A stretch of DNA of 50,274 bases from Bacteriovoracaceae bacterium (GTDB lineage Bacteria; Bdellovibrionota; Bacteriovoracia; Bacteriovoracales; Bacteriovoracaceae). Under the pieces are notes generated by a model. The model saw only the letters and a list, made by a program, of their open reading frames with translations, was not told where the DNA came from and did no database searches. Where the stretch lies: the NCBI GenBank assembly GCA_019752535.1, contig JAIEMA010000065.1, positions 1 to 50,274 on the forward strand. Direction: 5' to 3'. Of the stretch, positions 25,092 to 32,761 are shown piece after piece. Both the position numbers and the translations under genes were made by a program. Positions within the stretch are counted from its first letter, which is position 1, and each line of letters begins with the position of its first letter.

Positions 25092-26486
25092 ATGCCCGCA
25101 CTTCATACTCAATTAACTTCAATGGATTGGATCGTTTTCTTAGCGATTCTTGCCCTCACTGGCGCAGCCGTATGGTGGGGTGGGCGTGTGAGTAAAAAAG
25201 TCGGTGCAGATGATAGCTCTCCTCTCGAGTGGTTATTGATGGGGCGACGGCTGACTCTTCCTTTATTTGTCACCTCTTTGGTCGCGACCTGGTACGGAGG
25301 AATTTTTGGCGTCACGGCGCTGACTTTTGAGAGGGGTGTTTTTAATTTCATGACTCAAGGTGTGTTTTGGTATGGCACCTATCTCATCTTTGCTTTTATT
25401 TTAGTTAAAAGAGTTCGCCAATATCAATCGACTGGTCTCGCTGATCTTGCGGGTGGAATGTTTGGGACGAAAGCTAAAAAACTAACGGCACTCTTGGCAC
25501 TCGCTAATCTTTTACCTATTGGATACGTCGCAGGGCTTGGTCATTTTCTAGGACCTCTCCTTGGAATTGGTTGGTGGGAAGCTGCACTCTACGGCTTACT
25601 CATAATATATGCCTATGGACTGTGGGGTGGACTTCGTGCGGTTGTTTATCCCGATTTTATTCAATGCTTCGTCATGGTGATTGCTGTATGGTCTTTAGTT
25701 TTCTTTTGTTGGGCTCATCATGGTGGAATAAATTTTTTGCAAACTCATTTACCCTCAACACATTGGGACCCAACCGGGGGCAATGATTGGGCCTCATTAT
25801 TTATCTGGGGTGCTATTGCACTTGGAACATTAGTAGATCCAAATTTTCACCAACGCATTCAAGCGGCTAAAGATTTAAAAACAGCTCGCACTGGTTTAAT
25901 TCTCGCCACTGTGATTTGGATTTTTTTTGATATTGCTACAACTCTTGGTGGCCTTTACGCCAGAGCACTTCTTCCTCATTCAACTCCAGATCAATCCTAC
26001 TTATTGCTTGGACTTCAAGAGCTTCCTAGTGGGATGAGGGGTTTATTTTTAGCGGGAATTCTCGCCACCATACTCTCGACACTTGACTCATTTCTCTTCA
26101 CAGCAGGAGCTTCCCTAAGTAGTGATCTTCTCGGAAGAAATTCTAAGTGGTGGCTAAAAGGTGGAATGATTTTTTGCGGAATAAGCGCATGGTTAATCGC
26201 TCCTCTATTTGGAGGAAGCATTGTTCTCGTTTGGAAAACTTTAGGCGGCATGATCTCCGCTTGCTTGCTTCCGGCACTTCTTTGGGGTCTATGGCGGCCA
26301 AAAACTCTGTCGGAAAAAGGATTTCTCTTCTCAGTTGTGCTTGGCATTGTCTCTATGACGCTCTTCGCACTCATGAATTTTTATTACCCGAGCGGCATCG
26401 ATGAGTTTTACGCGGGACTTCTTGGCTCAATTTTAGGACTTGTCATAGCACTCACGCGCCGCACATTAGTGGTCTCACGACCTTAA
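25092..26486 (+). CDS. Sodium:solute symporter family protein
   Basis: 464 aa from the ATG at 25092; a TTG at 25047 and an ATG at 25122 are alternatives, and no Shine-Dalgarno decides. Thirteen or so hydrophobic helices in the SSS (LeuT-fold) pattern. MDWIVFLAILALTGAAVWWGG opens TM1; TSLVATWYGGIFGVTALTFE, PIGYVAGLGHFLG and the central LAGILATILSTLDSFLFTAG (Na2-site S-T-x-D-S-F-like) are family signatures. It would import a solute with Na+, consistent with Na+ gradient generation by a pyrophosphatase of this type. Substrate not predictable. Confidence 0.85.
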   Translation: MPALHTQLTSMDWIVFLAILALTGAAVWWGGRVSKKVGADDSSPLEWLLMGRRLTLPLFVTSLVATWYGGIFGVTALTFERGVFNFMTQGVFWYGTYLIFAFILVKRVRQYQSTGLADLAGGMFGTKAKKLTALLALANLLPIGYVAGLGHFLGPLLGIGWWEAALYGLLIIYAYGLWGGLRAVVYPDFIQCFVMVIAVWSLVFFCWAHHGGINFLQTHLPSTHWDPTGGNDWASLFIWGAIALGTLVDPNFHQRIQAAKDLKTARTGLILATVIWIFFDIATTLGGLYARALLPHSTPDQSYLLLGLQELPSGMRGLFLAGILATILSTLDSFLFTAGASLSSDLLGRNSKWWLKGGMIFCGISAWLIAPLFGGSIVLVWKTLGGMISACLLPALLWGLWRPKTLSEKGFLFSVVLGIVSMTLFALMNFYYPSGIDEFYAGLLGSILGLVIALTRRTLVVSRP

Positions 26487-26535
26487 GTCTGCTATCGTCT
26501 TGATCTCTTAATTTATTAGCAAAGGATGTGCTCAA

Positions 26536-28842
26536 ATGAGTACGAATAAAGACATTTCGAATGAAGAAAAATACCGTCAAGCCCTTGATTATCACTCGCA
26601 AGGCCGACCGGGAAAAATCGAAATCACTTCTACTAAACCTTGTTTAACTGCAAGAGATCTCTCTTTGGCTTATTCACCTGGTGTGGCCGGTCCATGTCTT
26701 GAGATCGCTAAAAATCCTGAAGACGTCTACAAATACACGGCCAAAGGAAACTTAGTCGCTGTTCTCTCAAACGGCTCGGCCGTTTTAGGTCTTGGCAATA
26801 TTGGCGCCCTTGCGGGAAAACCGGTGATGGAAGGAAAAGGCGTTCTCTTTAAACGCTTCGCTGATATTGACGTCTTCGATATCGAAATCAATGCAGAAAC
26901 TGTTGAAGAAATCGTGCGCACAGTGAAAGCCTTAGAGCCAACCTTTGGCGGTATTAACCTTGAAGATATTAAAGCTCCTGAATGCTTTGAAGTTGAAAAA
27001 CAATTAATCGAAATCATGGACATTCCAGTATTCCATGATGATCAGCACGGAACGGCGATCATTGCCGGAGCGGCTTTCCTTAATGCTCTAGAAATAACTA
27101 AAAGAGATATCACGACTGTGAAAGTTGTTGTCTCTGGCGCAGGAGCCGCTTCTATTGCTTGCGCCCTTTTCTTGCGTGACCTTGGTGTGAAAAAAGAAAA
27201 TCTCATGATGGTTGATTCTAAAGGCGTGATCTACAAAGGTCGCACTGAAGGAATGAATAAATACAAAGATATGTTTGCGGTTGAAACCAAAGCTCGCACG
27301 ATTGCTGACGCTCTTAATGGTTGTGACGCTTTCTTGGGTTGTTCAGCTAAAGGCCTTGTCACTAAAGAGATGGTTAAGACGATGGCAAAAGATCCTATCA
27401 TCTTTGCGATGGCCAACCCTGAACCAGAAATTACACCAGAAGAAGTTCACTCCGTTCGTGATGACGCCATTATGGCCACTGGTCGCTCGGATTATCCTAA
27501 CCAAGTGAATAACGTCTTAGGCTTCCCTTTTATTTTCCGCGGAGCCCTTGATGTGCGAGCTCGTAAAATTAATGAAGCTATGAAAAAAGCAGCGGCCAAG
27601 GCGATTGCTGATCTTGCTCGTGAAGAAGTTCCTGATGAAGTGAAGCGCGCTTACGGAAATGCGGATTTTGCTTTTGGACGTAACTATCTTATCCCTAAAC
27701 CATTTGATAAGCGTGTTCTTACTCGTGTTGCTCCTGCTGTAGCTAAAGCGGCCATGGATTCAGGTGTGGCTCGCATACAGATTCCTGATATGAATTTATA
27801 CGCTACTTCTCTGCAAGAGAGACTGGGCCAGGGTGGTTCATTCATGCGCCATATCCGCTCTCGTCTTCCAGGATCCGAGCGTCCTAAAATTGTTTTTGCT
27901 GAAGGATCTGAACCAAGAGTGCTTAAAGCAGTCGCCATCCTTGAAGAGGAAGGACTTATTAATCCTGTTCTTCTTGGAAGCAAAAAAACTATTCACAAAA
28001 AAATGGATGCACTTAATCTCTCTCACCTTAAAGAGATTGAAATTCTTCATCCTGAAGACACAGATCAATTTGAGGACTACGTTGAAAGATATTTCCAATC
28101 ACGTTCAAGAAAGGGTGTTTCTGCTTCATTTGCAAGGGACGTGATGAAACGTGGAAACTATTTCGGCTCAATGATGGTCACTTCGGGCCACGCTGATGGC
28201 ATGGTCACTGGGGCCACTCAAAACTATCCTGAATGTATGCGTCCGATTATGAAAATTGTAGGCTCAACTCGTGAAGGCCGTGAACGTGTGGCCGGCGTGA
28301 TGGTGCTTGTCTTTAAGCAAAGAGTGGTCTTCCTTGCAGACTGTACAGCGCAATCCACTCCGAACACAGAAGAGCTAGCTGATATCGCTGTCTCTACAGC
28401 AGAACTTTATCGCCGTCTGATGAAGAAAGAGCCAAGAGTGGCATTCCTTTCGTACTCAAACTTCGGCTCAAACCGTAGTGACTCACCAAGCTCTGTGGCC
28501 AATGCTGTTAAACTTGCGAAAAAGCTTGATCCAAAATTGATAGCGGATGGTGAGATGCAAGCTGACGTAGCGATGAATCATGAAATCATGAAAAATCTTT
28601 TTGATTTCTGCACTCTCGATAAAGCAGCGGACGTTCTAATTTTCCCAGATTTAAATTCAGCTAACATCAGCTACAAACTTTTGGTCCAACTTGGCGGAGC
28701 CACACCAGTGGGCCCGATTCTTCTTCCGCTTCAGTACGCTATTAACATTGTTCAAAGAACGGCCACGACTGAAGAGATTGTGAACATGGCCCATTTGACA
28801 GCGCTTATTTCGCAAGAAATTAAACAACCCACTAAACAGTAA
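26536..28842 (+). CDS. maeB: Malic enzyme with phosphotransacetylase-like domain
   Basis: 768 aa. Residues about 1-430: NAD(P)-dependent malic enzyme, with [12 protein letters not shown], the metal and substrate loop ADIDVFDIE and [10 protein letters not shown], the FHDDQHGTA signature and Rossmann [13 protein letters not shown]. Residues about 440-768: phosphate acetyltransferase-like regulatory domain ([15 protein letters not shown]). This layout is that of MaeB, converting malate to pyruvate with NADP+; the C-terminal domain usually senses acetyl-CoA and has no known PTA activity. AAGGAT precedes the ATG. ridA follows 9 bases later, so they are co-transcribed. Confidence 0.95.
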   Translation: MSTNKDISNEEKYRQALDYHSQGRPGKIEITSTKPCLTARDLSLAYSPGVAGPCLEIAKNPEDVYKYTAKGNLVAVLSNGSAVLGLGNIGALAGKPVMEGKGVLFKRFADIDVFDIEINAETVEEIVRTVKALEPTFGGINLEDIKAPECFEVEKQLIEIMDIPVFHDDQHGTAIIAGAAFLNALEITKRDITTVKVVVSGAGAASIACALFLRDLGVKKENLMMVDSKGVIYKGRTEGMNKYKDMFAVETKARTIADALNGCDAFLGCSAKGLVTKEMVKTMAKDPIIFAMANPEPEITPEEVHSVRDDAIMATGRSDYPNQVNNVLGFPFIFRGALDVRARKINEAMKKAAAKAIADLAREEVPDEVKRAYGNADFAFGRNYLIPKPFDKRVLTRVAPAVAKAAMDSGVARIQIPDMNLYATSLQERLGQGGSFMRHIRSRLPGSERPKIVFAEGSEPRVLKAVAILEEEGLINPVLLGSKKTIHKKMDALNLSHLKEIEILHPEDTDQFEDYVERYFQSRSRKGVSASFARDVMKRGNYFGSMMVTSGHADGMVTGATQNYPECMRPIMKIVGSTREGRERVAGVMVLVFKQRVVFLADCTAQSTPNTEELADIAVSTAELYRRLMKKEPRVAFLSYSNFGSNRSDSPSSVANAVKLAKKLDPKLIADGEMQADVAMNHEIMKNLFDFCTLDKAADVLIFPDLNSANISYKLLVQLGGATPVGPILLPLQYAINIVQRTATTEEIVNMAHLTALISQEIKQPTKQ

Positions 28843-28851
28843 GAGAGATTT

Positions 28852-29229
28852 ATGAAGAGAGAAATTTTAAGTACACCTAAAGCCCCATCTGCAGTTGGTA
28901 CCTATAGCCAGGGAGTTAAACATCAAGGTGTTTGGTATTTTTCAGGACAGATCGGGCTCGACCTTCAAGGAAATATGCGTGAAGGTTTTGATGCGCAACT
29001 AGAACAAGTTTTAAAAAATATTGATGGTCTTCTTGAGGGCGCCAACCTGAAGAGAGACCATATTATTAAGACAACAATCTTTATGACTGACTTGGGTTTA
29101 TTCTCAAAAGTGAATGAAGCCTACACAAAATTTTTCCAGGCACCTTATCCTTCTCGCAGTACAGTTCAAGTTCCTGCCTTACCTAAAGGAGCTCTTGTTG
29201 AGATAGAAGTGATTGCGGCTGCAGAATGA
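28852..29229 (+). CDS. ridA: RidA-family enamine/imine deaminase
   Basis: 125 aa, complete YjgF/YER057c/UK114 family member. Reads through KAPSAVGTYSQGVK (start loop), SGQIGLD, the conserved NIDGLLEGANL and KTTIFMTDL, and ends with SRSTVQVPALPKGALVEIE, containing the catalytic Arg (R-S-T-V-x-V-x-x-L-P). It hydrolyses reactive 2-aminoacrylate-type enamines made by PLP enzymes. Cytosolic. It sits between maeB and the YdcF-like gene, with an ATGA overlap at its 3' end. Confidence 0.95.
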   Translation: MKREILSTPKAPSAVGTYSQGVKHQGVWYFSGQIGLDLQGNMREGFDAQLEQVLKNIDGLLEGANLKRDHIIKTTIFMTDLGLFSKVNEAYTKFFQAPYPSRSTVQVPALPKGALVEIEVIAAAE

Positions 29230-29864
29230 TTTTTTCGCGTAAATATGTTTTTGAAACGAAGAAGACAAAAGCCATAAGAATTATCCTCAATTCTCTAGCT
29301 GCGTTTTGCTTAGTTCTTATTCTTTACGCCACATTCTTAGTATTTATTGTCGTCACTGCTAAAACGGAAAACGATAGAACGGCCGAAGGTTTTTTCCAGA
29401 AAGCACCCGATGCGATTATTGTTTTCACTGGCGATAAAGGTCGAATCAAAAAAGCCCTAGAGTTGATGAAGAAGTGGCCTGAAGCCAAAATGCTGATCTC
29501 AGGCGTCCATGGGGCTAACACACTTAAAACGATCATGGCGGGCCACGCGGATGCTGAAGCTCTGCTCGCCTCTCCTTTGCAAGTTGATATTGATTATGAA
29601 GCCCTAGACACCTTAGGTAACGTGAGAGAGACGCTTCAACATTTAGATAGCTCTCAGGAGAAAGTTTCTCGTGTATTGGTAGTCACCAGTGACTATCATG
29701 TCCTTAGGGTTCGAATGATTTTTCGGGAACAATTAGGAAGCAGGCCTTACTTCATTTTCTATAATGGAGTGATGAGCGACTGGAGTGAGCTGGCCAATCT
29801 CAAAAAATTACTTCTAGAAAGTGTGAAGTTCGTTAGGATATGGTTTTTATTACTTTTCGCTTAA
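29226..29864 (+). CDS. YdcF/SanA-like (DUF218) membrane-anchored protein
   Basis: 212 aa. One membrane segment (about 20-47) followed by a DUF218 domain: PDAIIVFTGDKGRIKKALEL, PEAKMLISG, DTLGNVRET (nucleotide-like binding region) and VVTSDYHVLR, which is the family's signature near the end. Related E. coli proteins YdcF, SanA and ElyC act in envelope or vancomycin tolerance. The domain probably faces the periplasm. Start fixed by the ATGA overlap with ridA. Confidence 0.85.
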   Translation: MIFSRKYVFETKKTKAIRIILNSLAAFCLVLILYATFLVFIVVTAKTENDRTAEGFFQKAPDAIIVFTGDKGRIKKALELMKKWPEAKMLISGVHGANTLKTIMAGHADAEALLASPLQVDIDYEALDTLGNVRETLQHLDSSQEKVSRVLVVTSDYHVLRVRMIFREQLGSRPYFIFYNGVMSDWSELANLKKLLLESVKFVRIWFLLLFA

Positions 29865-30043
29865 AACTGGCCGTTTTACTTGGCTAAACATATAATATTG
29901 ACGGGCTTTGGTCTTTCGAAGAAACAAGTACTTAGATATAAAAGCCTAAGAGAAACTTCAAGTTCAACTCCGATTTTAAAATTAGCCGCTTGATAGCAAG
30001 GAATTGAGATAAAATTATCTTTAATTGGGCTTGGCTGATTGGC

Positions 30044-30049
30044 TATACT
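30044..30049 (+). promoter_or_regulatory. Possible -10 for the tandem peptide genes
   Basis: TATACT, 77 bases before the first micro-gene, with a poor -35 candidate TTAATT at 30021-30026 (17-bp spacer). A perfect TATAAT also occurs at 29891-29896 without a good -35, so the leader may be longer. The 260-base stretch 29865-30125 is AT-rich and holds nothing else I can support. Confidence 0.35.
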
Positions 30050-30125
30050 GCCTGTCAGATAACCTGTTAATGTTTGGGTTTATATTTGTCGATAAACTGA
30101 ACTGATTCATTAATTTTAGGAATTT

Positions 30126-30224
30126 ATGAAAACTATAAACTTTGGAACACTTGGCTCAGCGAGCGTGAAGCAACTTGAGTTTGATGAAACAGCTGTTTTG
30201 GCAGCTGCAGCTGCAAAAGATTAG
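30126..30224 (+). CDS. Small peptide A, candidate precursor peptide
   Basis: 32 aa, beginning MKTINFGTLG, continuing SASV-K-Q-LEFDET and ending VL followed by five Ala, Lys, Asp. Too short for ordinary gene calling, but real by three signs: TAGGAA lies just upstream at normal spacing, a second paralogous gene starts 8 bases after its stop, and the two differ mostly at third codon positions. There is no signal peptide. Shared with peptide B: I-x-FGT-x-GSASV-x-x-LEF-4x-VLAAAAA. It converges on the carrier protein/ligase/PqqD-like/GNAT operon. A modified-peptide precursor is my inference; it could also be a small structural or regulatory peptide. Confidence 0.75.
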   Translation: MKTINFGTLGSASVKQLEFDETAVLAAAAAKD

Positions 30225-30232
30225 GATTGAGC

Positions 30233-30334
30233 ATGACAATGATAAGTTTTGGAACATTCGGTTCAGCAAGTGTTAGAGAGTTAGAATTTGAACAAAGTGA
30301 AGTACTAGCTGCAGCAGCTGCCGCCGCTAAATAA
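30233..30334 (+). CDS. Small peptide B, paralogue of peptide A
   Basis: 33 aa, beginning MTMISFGTFG and ending VL, seven Ala, Lys. AGGA of the Shine-Dalgarno overlaps the TAG stop of peptide A, giving coupled translation. Against peptide A, the GSASV codons differ at four of five third positions with no change of residue, and LEF and VL are also kept through synonymous codons. The poly-Ala tail differs in length (five against seven) and uses mixed GCA/GCT/GCC, so it is not a simple triplet expansion. A Lys follows the Ala run in both. It stops 2 bases before the stop codon of the convergent GNAT-like gene. Confidence 0.78.
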   Translation: MTMISFGTFGSASVRELEFEQSEVLAAAAAAAK

Positions 30335-30336
30335 TT

Positions 30337-31041
30337 TTATTTAAAATACCCATATATTTTTGTCTTAGTGAATTTGTAACCAAGGGCCAGATGGAGTTGG
30401 ATTGATGTGACATTTTTCTCACTCACCCAAGTCACCCTTCTCCTCCCCACTCTCTGAACCTTTGTAACTTCTTTTATCAGCTCAATCCCTTTAAGCCTGC
30501 TCCACAAGTAATGACCTATGTAGAGATTGTCTTCTAGTTCCCATAGATGAAGATGAATAATCTCGCCGTTTGCATTTCGTATAAGATGAATTTTTGATCT
30601 TTCTGGTAAATGAAGATTTGAATTAAAGGTATCTTGAAATTCAGGATCCAATAGAAGGAATTCTCTGGCCCAATCTTCTTTTATTGGTGCGGGCTCAAAC
30701 GGATGATGATCTAAGGGTGGGGCTTCCATCAGGCTCATTTCTTTCTTAACCCAGCCACTGAGCCCCTCTATCGGCTTTGTAAGCCATATAGAGAGCCGAC
30801 TTCGTGAAAATGATTCTAGGGCCGTTTTTGGATCTTTCAGCAATCCATGGAGGATCATGTGTCCTTCGACCTCAGAGCCAAGAAGAAAGCCCGAATCTAA
30901 TCGAAAGAGTGTGACTGGGGTGGTGGCTTTAAGCTTTTCTATGAAATCTTGAATATGCGCAGTGGGAGCAAAACCTTGATAAAGGCTGCACCATTTAAGG
31001 ACTTCATCACGGAAAATTATTTTTGAATTCAGCTGGCTCAA
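30337..31041 (-). CDS. GNAT-like acyltransferase, putative peptide-modifying
   Basis: 234 aa, TTG start overlapping the PqqD-like stop as TTGA. The C-terminal third (about 150-234) resembles the end of a GNAT fold: IHLHLWELEDNLYIGHYLWS (beta strands) and VSEKNVTSIQLHLALGYKF, matching the usual N-x-x-S-x-x-x-H-x-x-L-G-F step before the last strand. The N-terminal part is not recognised and no clear R/Q-x-x-G-x-G/A acyl-CoA loop is visible, so the donor may be a carrier-bound group. It is the last gene of the carrier-ligase-PqqD operon and faces the two peptide genes. Function as the transferase of that pathway is an inference. Confidence 0.6.
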   Translation of the reverse strand: MSQLNSKIIFRDEVLKWCSLYQGFAPTAHIQDFIEKLKATTPVTLFRLDSGFLLGSEVEGHMILHGLLKDPKTALESFSRSRLSIWLTKPIEGLSGWVKKEMSLMEAPPLDHHPFEPAPIKEDWAREFLLLDPEFQDTFNSNLHLPERSKIHLIRNANGEIIHLHLWELEDNLYIGHYLWSRLKGIELIKEVTKVQRVGRRRVTWVSEKNVTSIQLHLALGYKFTKTKIYGYFK

Positions 31042-31322
31042 GCCGACACAATAAGTTCACGCTCAACAAGGAAGTTAAGCATTTTTTCAAAGTCTGGCTC
31101 AATCTCCGGAGTCAGATTTTGACCTAACTTCTTAGCCAAATCACTAGCGGCAGTTGTTCCATCACAGGCGAGGAAAAATTCGCCCACAAAGCCTTCGAGA
31201 GTAATAAGATCGGCACTTTCTTTGTCAGTGAAGACGATATTCAATTTATCGTTCTTTTTCACATGAACAGCTGAAGGATTACGAGAGAACACGTTTTTTG
31301 CAGTTATAGTAGATTTTGACAT
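31038..31322 (-). CDS. PqqD-like protein (RiPP recognition element fold)
   Basis: 94 aa from the ATG at 31322. The winged-helix PqqD pattern is clear: a beta hairpin (NKLNIVFTDKESADLITLEG without the first residue), then VGEFFLACDGTTAASDLAKKL and a closing helix FEKMLNFLVERELI. PqqD-like domains bind leader peptides of ribosomally made, modified peptides and present them to the modifying enzyme. An in-frame ATG at 31403 would add 27 residues inside the ligase gene; the 31322 start gives a normal PqqD length. No strong Shine-Dalgarno is seen. It overlaps the GNAT-like gene by 4 bp. Confidence 0.75.
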   Translation of the reverse strand: MSKSTITAKNVFSRNPSAVHVKKNDKLNIVFTDKESADLITLEGFVGEFFLACDGTTAASDLAKKLGQNLTPEIEPDFEKMLNFLVERELIVSA

Positions 31323-31353
31323 GCAGGCATTTTCACACAGCTCAAAACCGGGG

Positions 31354-32520
31354 TCAACTTCTAGTGTGTCTTCGCTTCTTTGACGCTGTTGCATTGCCGA
31401 CAAAACGAGGCACCCAAGAACCTTTAGGCAATAGAGCGTCTAGGAATTTAAGCTTTTCCCGCATTGAGTCTTCACTGTTTGACGGTGCAAGAACGAGCTC
31501 TAAAACCAAAGACTGACCGGCCAAGGGATCTTGTAGGGAGACTGCGGTGGCATCAACAATCCCCTCCACTTCTAAAAGTTTTGACTCGATCTCCAATAAA
31601 TTTATTTTTTGTCCCCAAAAGTTGGCGACTTCATGACGAGCGCTTTGAATTTGAAAATAGCCCTCTTCAATATTCCTGGCTTCATCACCTAATAAATAAG
31701 GCTTAACAAGAGGGGCCATCGAGCCATCAGCATAGAGCCAAAACTTAGCTAATCTTGAACTCGTAATTTGAATTTGATTTCCCTTGAGTGACCAGGATTG
31801 ATCAGTCAATTGAACCAACCAAGGCTTTTCTGGGTGAGTCTTTGTCGGGGCCTGCCAGGCCTCAGTACAACCATAGACCTGAATGATTTCTAAGTTTGGT
31901 GCTACAAGCTCTTTCTTCTTTATCCAAATAGGTTGCATCGCATCGGCACAAGAATAAAAGAGTTTCAAATTTTCTAAAATTCGATTTTTTGTCGCAAGCC
32001 AAATCCCTAATTGTTGTGGAGGGCCTGCGACTGCATCTGGCTTCATGGGAGAATTCTTTTCGCGCCAATGATCCCCAAGAGAAAGGGTTACTCCCTGACT
32101 GATGGCCCCAAATAAGACCTCTAGAGCCGCAGCATGAGAGGGCATAAGTGAGGCGGCGAGATGAGTGATAGGCTTTTCTATAGGTAAGCCTGGTTTTAGT
32201 GAGGACCAATCATGGGCCACCCACTTTGGTGCGCCCTCACTGCCGGATGTTCTTAAAAGAAGAAAGCCCTTAGACAAAACTTCAGGAATAGAATCAGGGG
32301 CAAGTGCGCCTTTGGGAGTCAACATCAGAGTCGCATTATCTCTTGCGGCTGCAAAAATTCTACAAAGTGAATCGAAACTCCATTCAGGTTGAAAAATGAG
32401 TGGAGATTGTGTTTGGGGAATTTTTTCTACTCGTTCTAAAATTTGCTTATAGCTCAATGAGCCTTCGTTTAAATAAATTTTCGAGTCAGGATGTTTATTA
32501 AGAGCGCTGATGAACGGCAT
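31354..32520 (-). CDS. Short AMP-forming acyl/aminoacyl ligase
   Basis: 388 aa from the ATG at 32520, which has a strong GGAGG 6 bases upstream; an ATG at 32547 is less likely. Class I adenylate-forming fold: A3-like TSGSEGAPK (91-99), A5-like VYGCTEAW, A7-like YLLGDEAR, and an A10-like NATASKKRRH close to the C-terminus. At 388 residues it is much shorter than typical acyl-CoA synthetases (about 500), with a reduced N-terminal subdomain. The gene overlaps the carrier protein gene upstream by 23 bp, so it probably loads that carrier. Substrate unknown. Confidence 0.78.
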   Translation of the reverse strand: MPFISALNKHPDSKIYLNEGSLSYKQILERVEKIPQTQSPLIFQPEWSFDSLCRIFAAARDNATLMLTPKGALAPDSIPEVLSKGFLLLRTSGSEGAPKWVAHDWSSLKPGLPIEKPITHLAASLMPSHAAALEVLFGAISQGVTLSLGDHWREKNSPMKPDAVAGPPQQLGIWLATKNRILENLKLFYSCADAMQPIWIKKKELVAPNLEIIQVYGCTEAWQAPTKTHPEKPWLVQLTDQSWSLKGNQIQITSSRLAKFWLYADGSMAPLVKPYLLGDEARNIEEGYFQIQSARHEVANFWGQKINLLEIESKLLEVEGIVDATAVSLQDPLAGQSLVLELVLAPSNSEDSMREKLKFLDALLPKGSWVPRFVGNATASKKRRHTRS

Positions 32521-32761
32521 CGCGTGCCTCCAGCAATATTCTTTCAAGATCTCTTATATTCATTTTTGCCAAATCATTTTCAATAAAAGCCATCTGAAAA
32601 AACTTATCCCGCCACAAGGGGTCTTGGTTTTCAAATAATTCAATAAGAAAGCTAGACCATTGCATACTGTCCCAATCGAGATTTCCTATAGTTCCTCCTT
32701 CACCCAATGAAGAGAGATACTTTTTAAAAACTGAATGAATGTGTGCCATAATATCAGACAT
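32498..32761 (-). CDS. Acyl-carrier-like protein
   Basis: 87 aa, acidic, four-helix pattern. NLDWDSMQW carries S32 at the position of the phosphopantetheine serine (canonical D-S-L/M). Helix 2 (WSSFLIELFE) and the end (LAKMNIRDLERILLEARDA) fit an ACP or PCP. It diverges from textbook carriers, with Trp on either side of the DSM core. GAGGAA lies 6 bases before the ATG. It is first in the operon ahead of the AMP ligase, and its 5' end overlaps the divergent glycosyltransferase start. Confidence 0.72.
   Translation of the reverse strand: MSDIMAHIHSVFKKYLSSLGEGGTIGNLDWDSMQWSSFLIELFENQDPLWRDKFFQMAFIENDLAKMNIRDLERILLEARDAVHQRS

Noticed and set aside
30198-30331. Poly-alanine tails as a simple sequence artefact
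   Set aside because: Mixed alanine codons and the conserved reading frame with stop codons argue for real coding sequence.
30326-30350. TTTTATTTAAAA as terminator between peptide B and the GNAT-like gene
   Set aside because: AT-only stem, too weak; transcripts may simply overlap.
31323-31403. Longer N-terminus for the PqqD-like protein
   Set aside because: The extra 27 residues lie inside the ligase gene's 3' end, resemble no PqqD extension and lack a Shine-Dalgarno.
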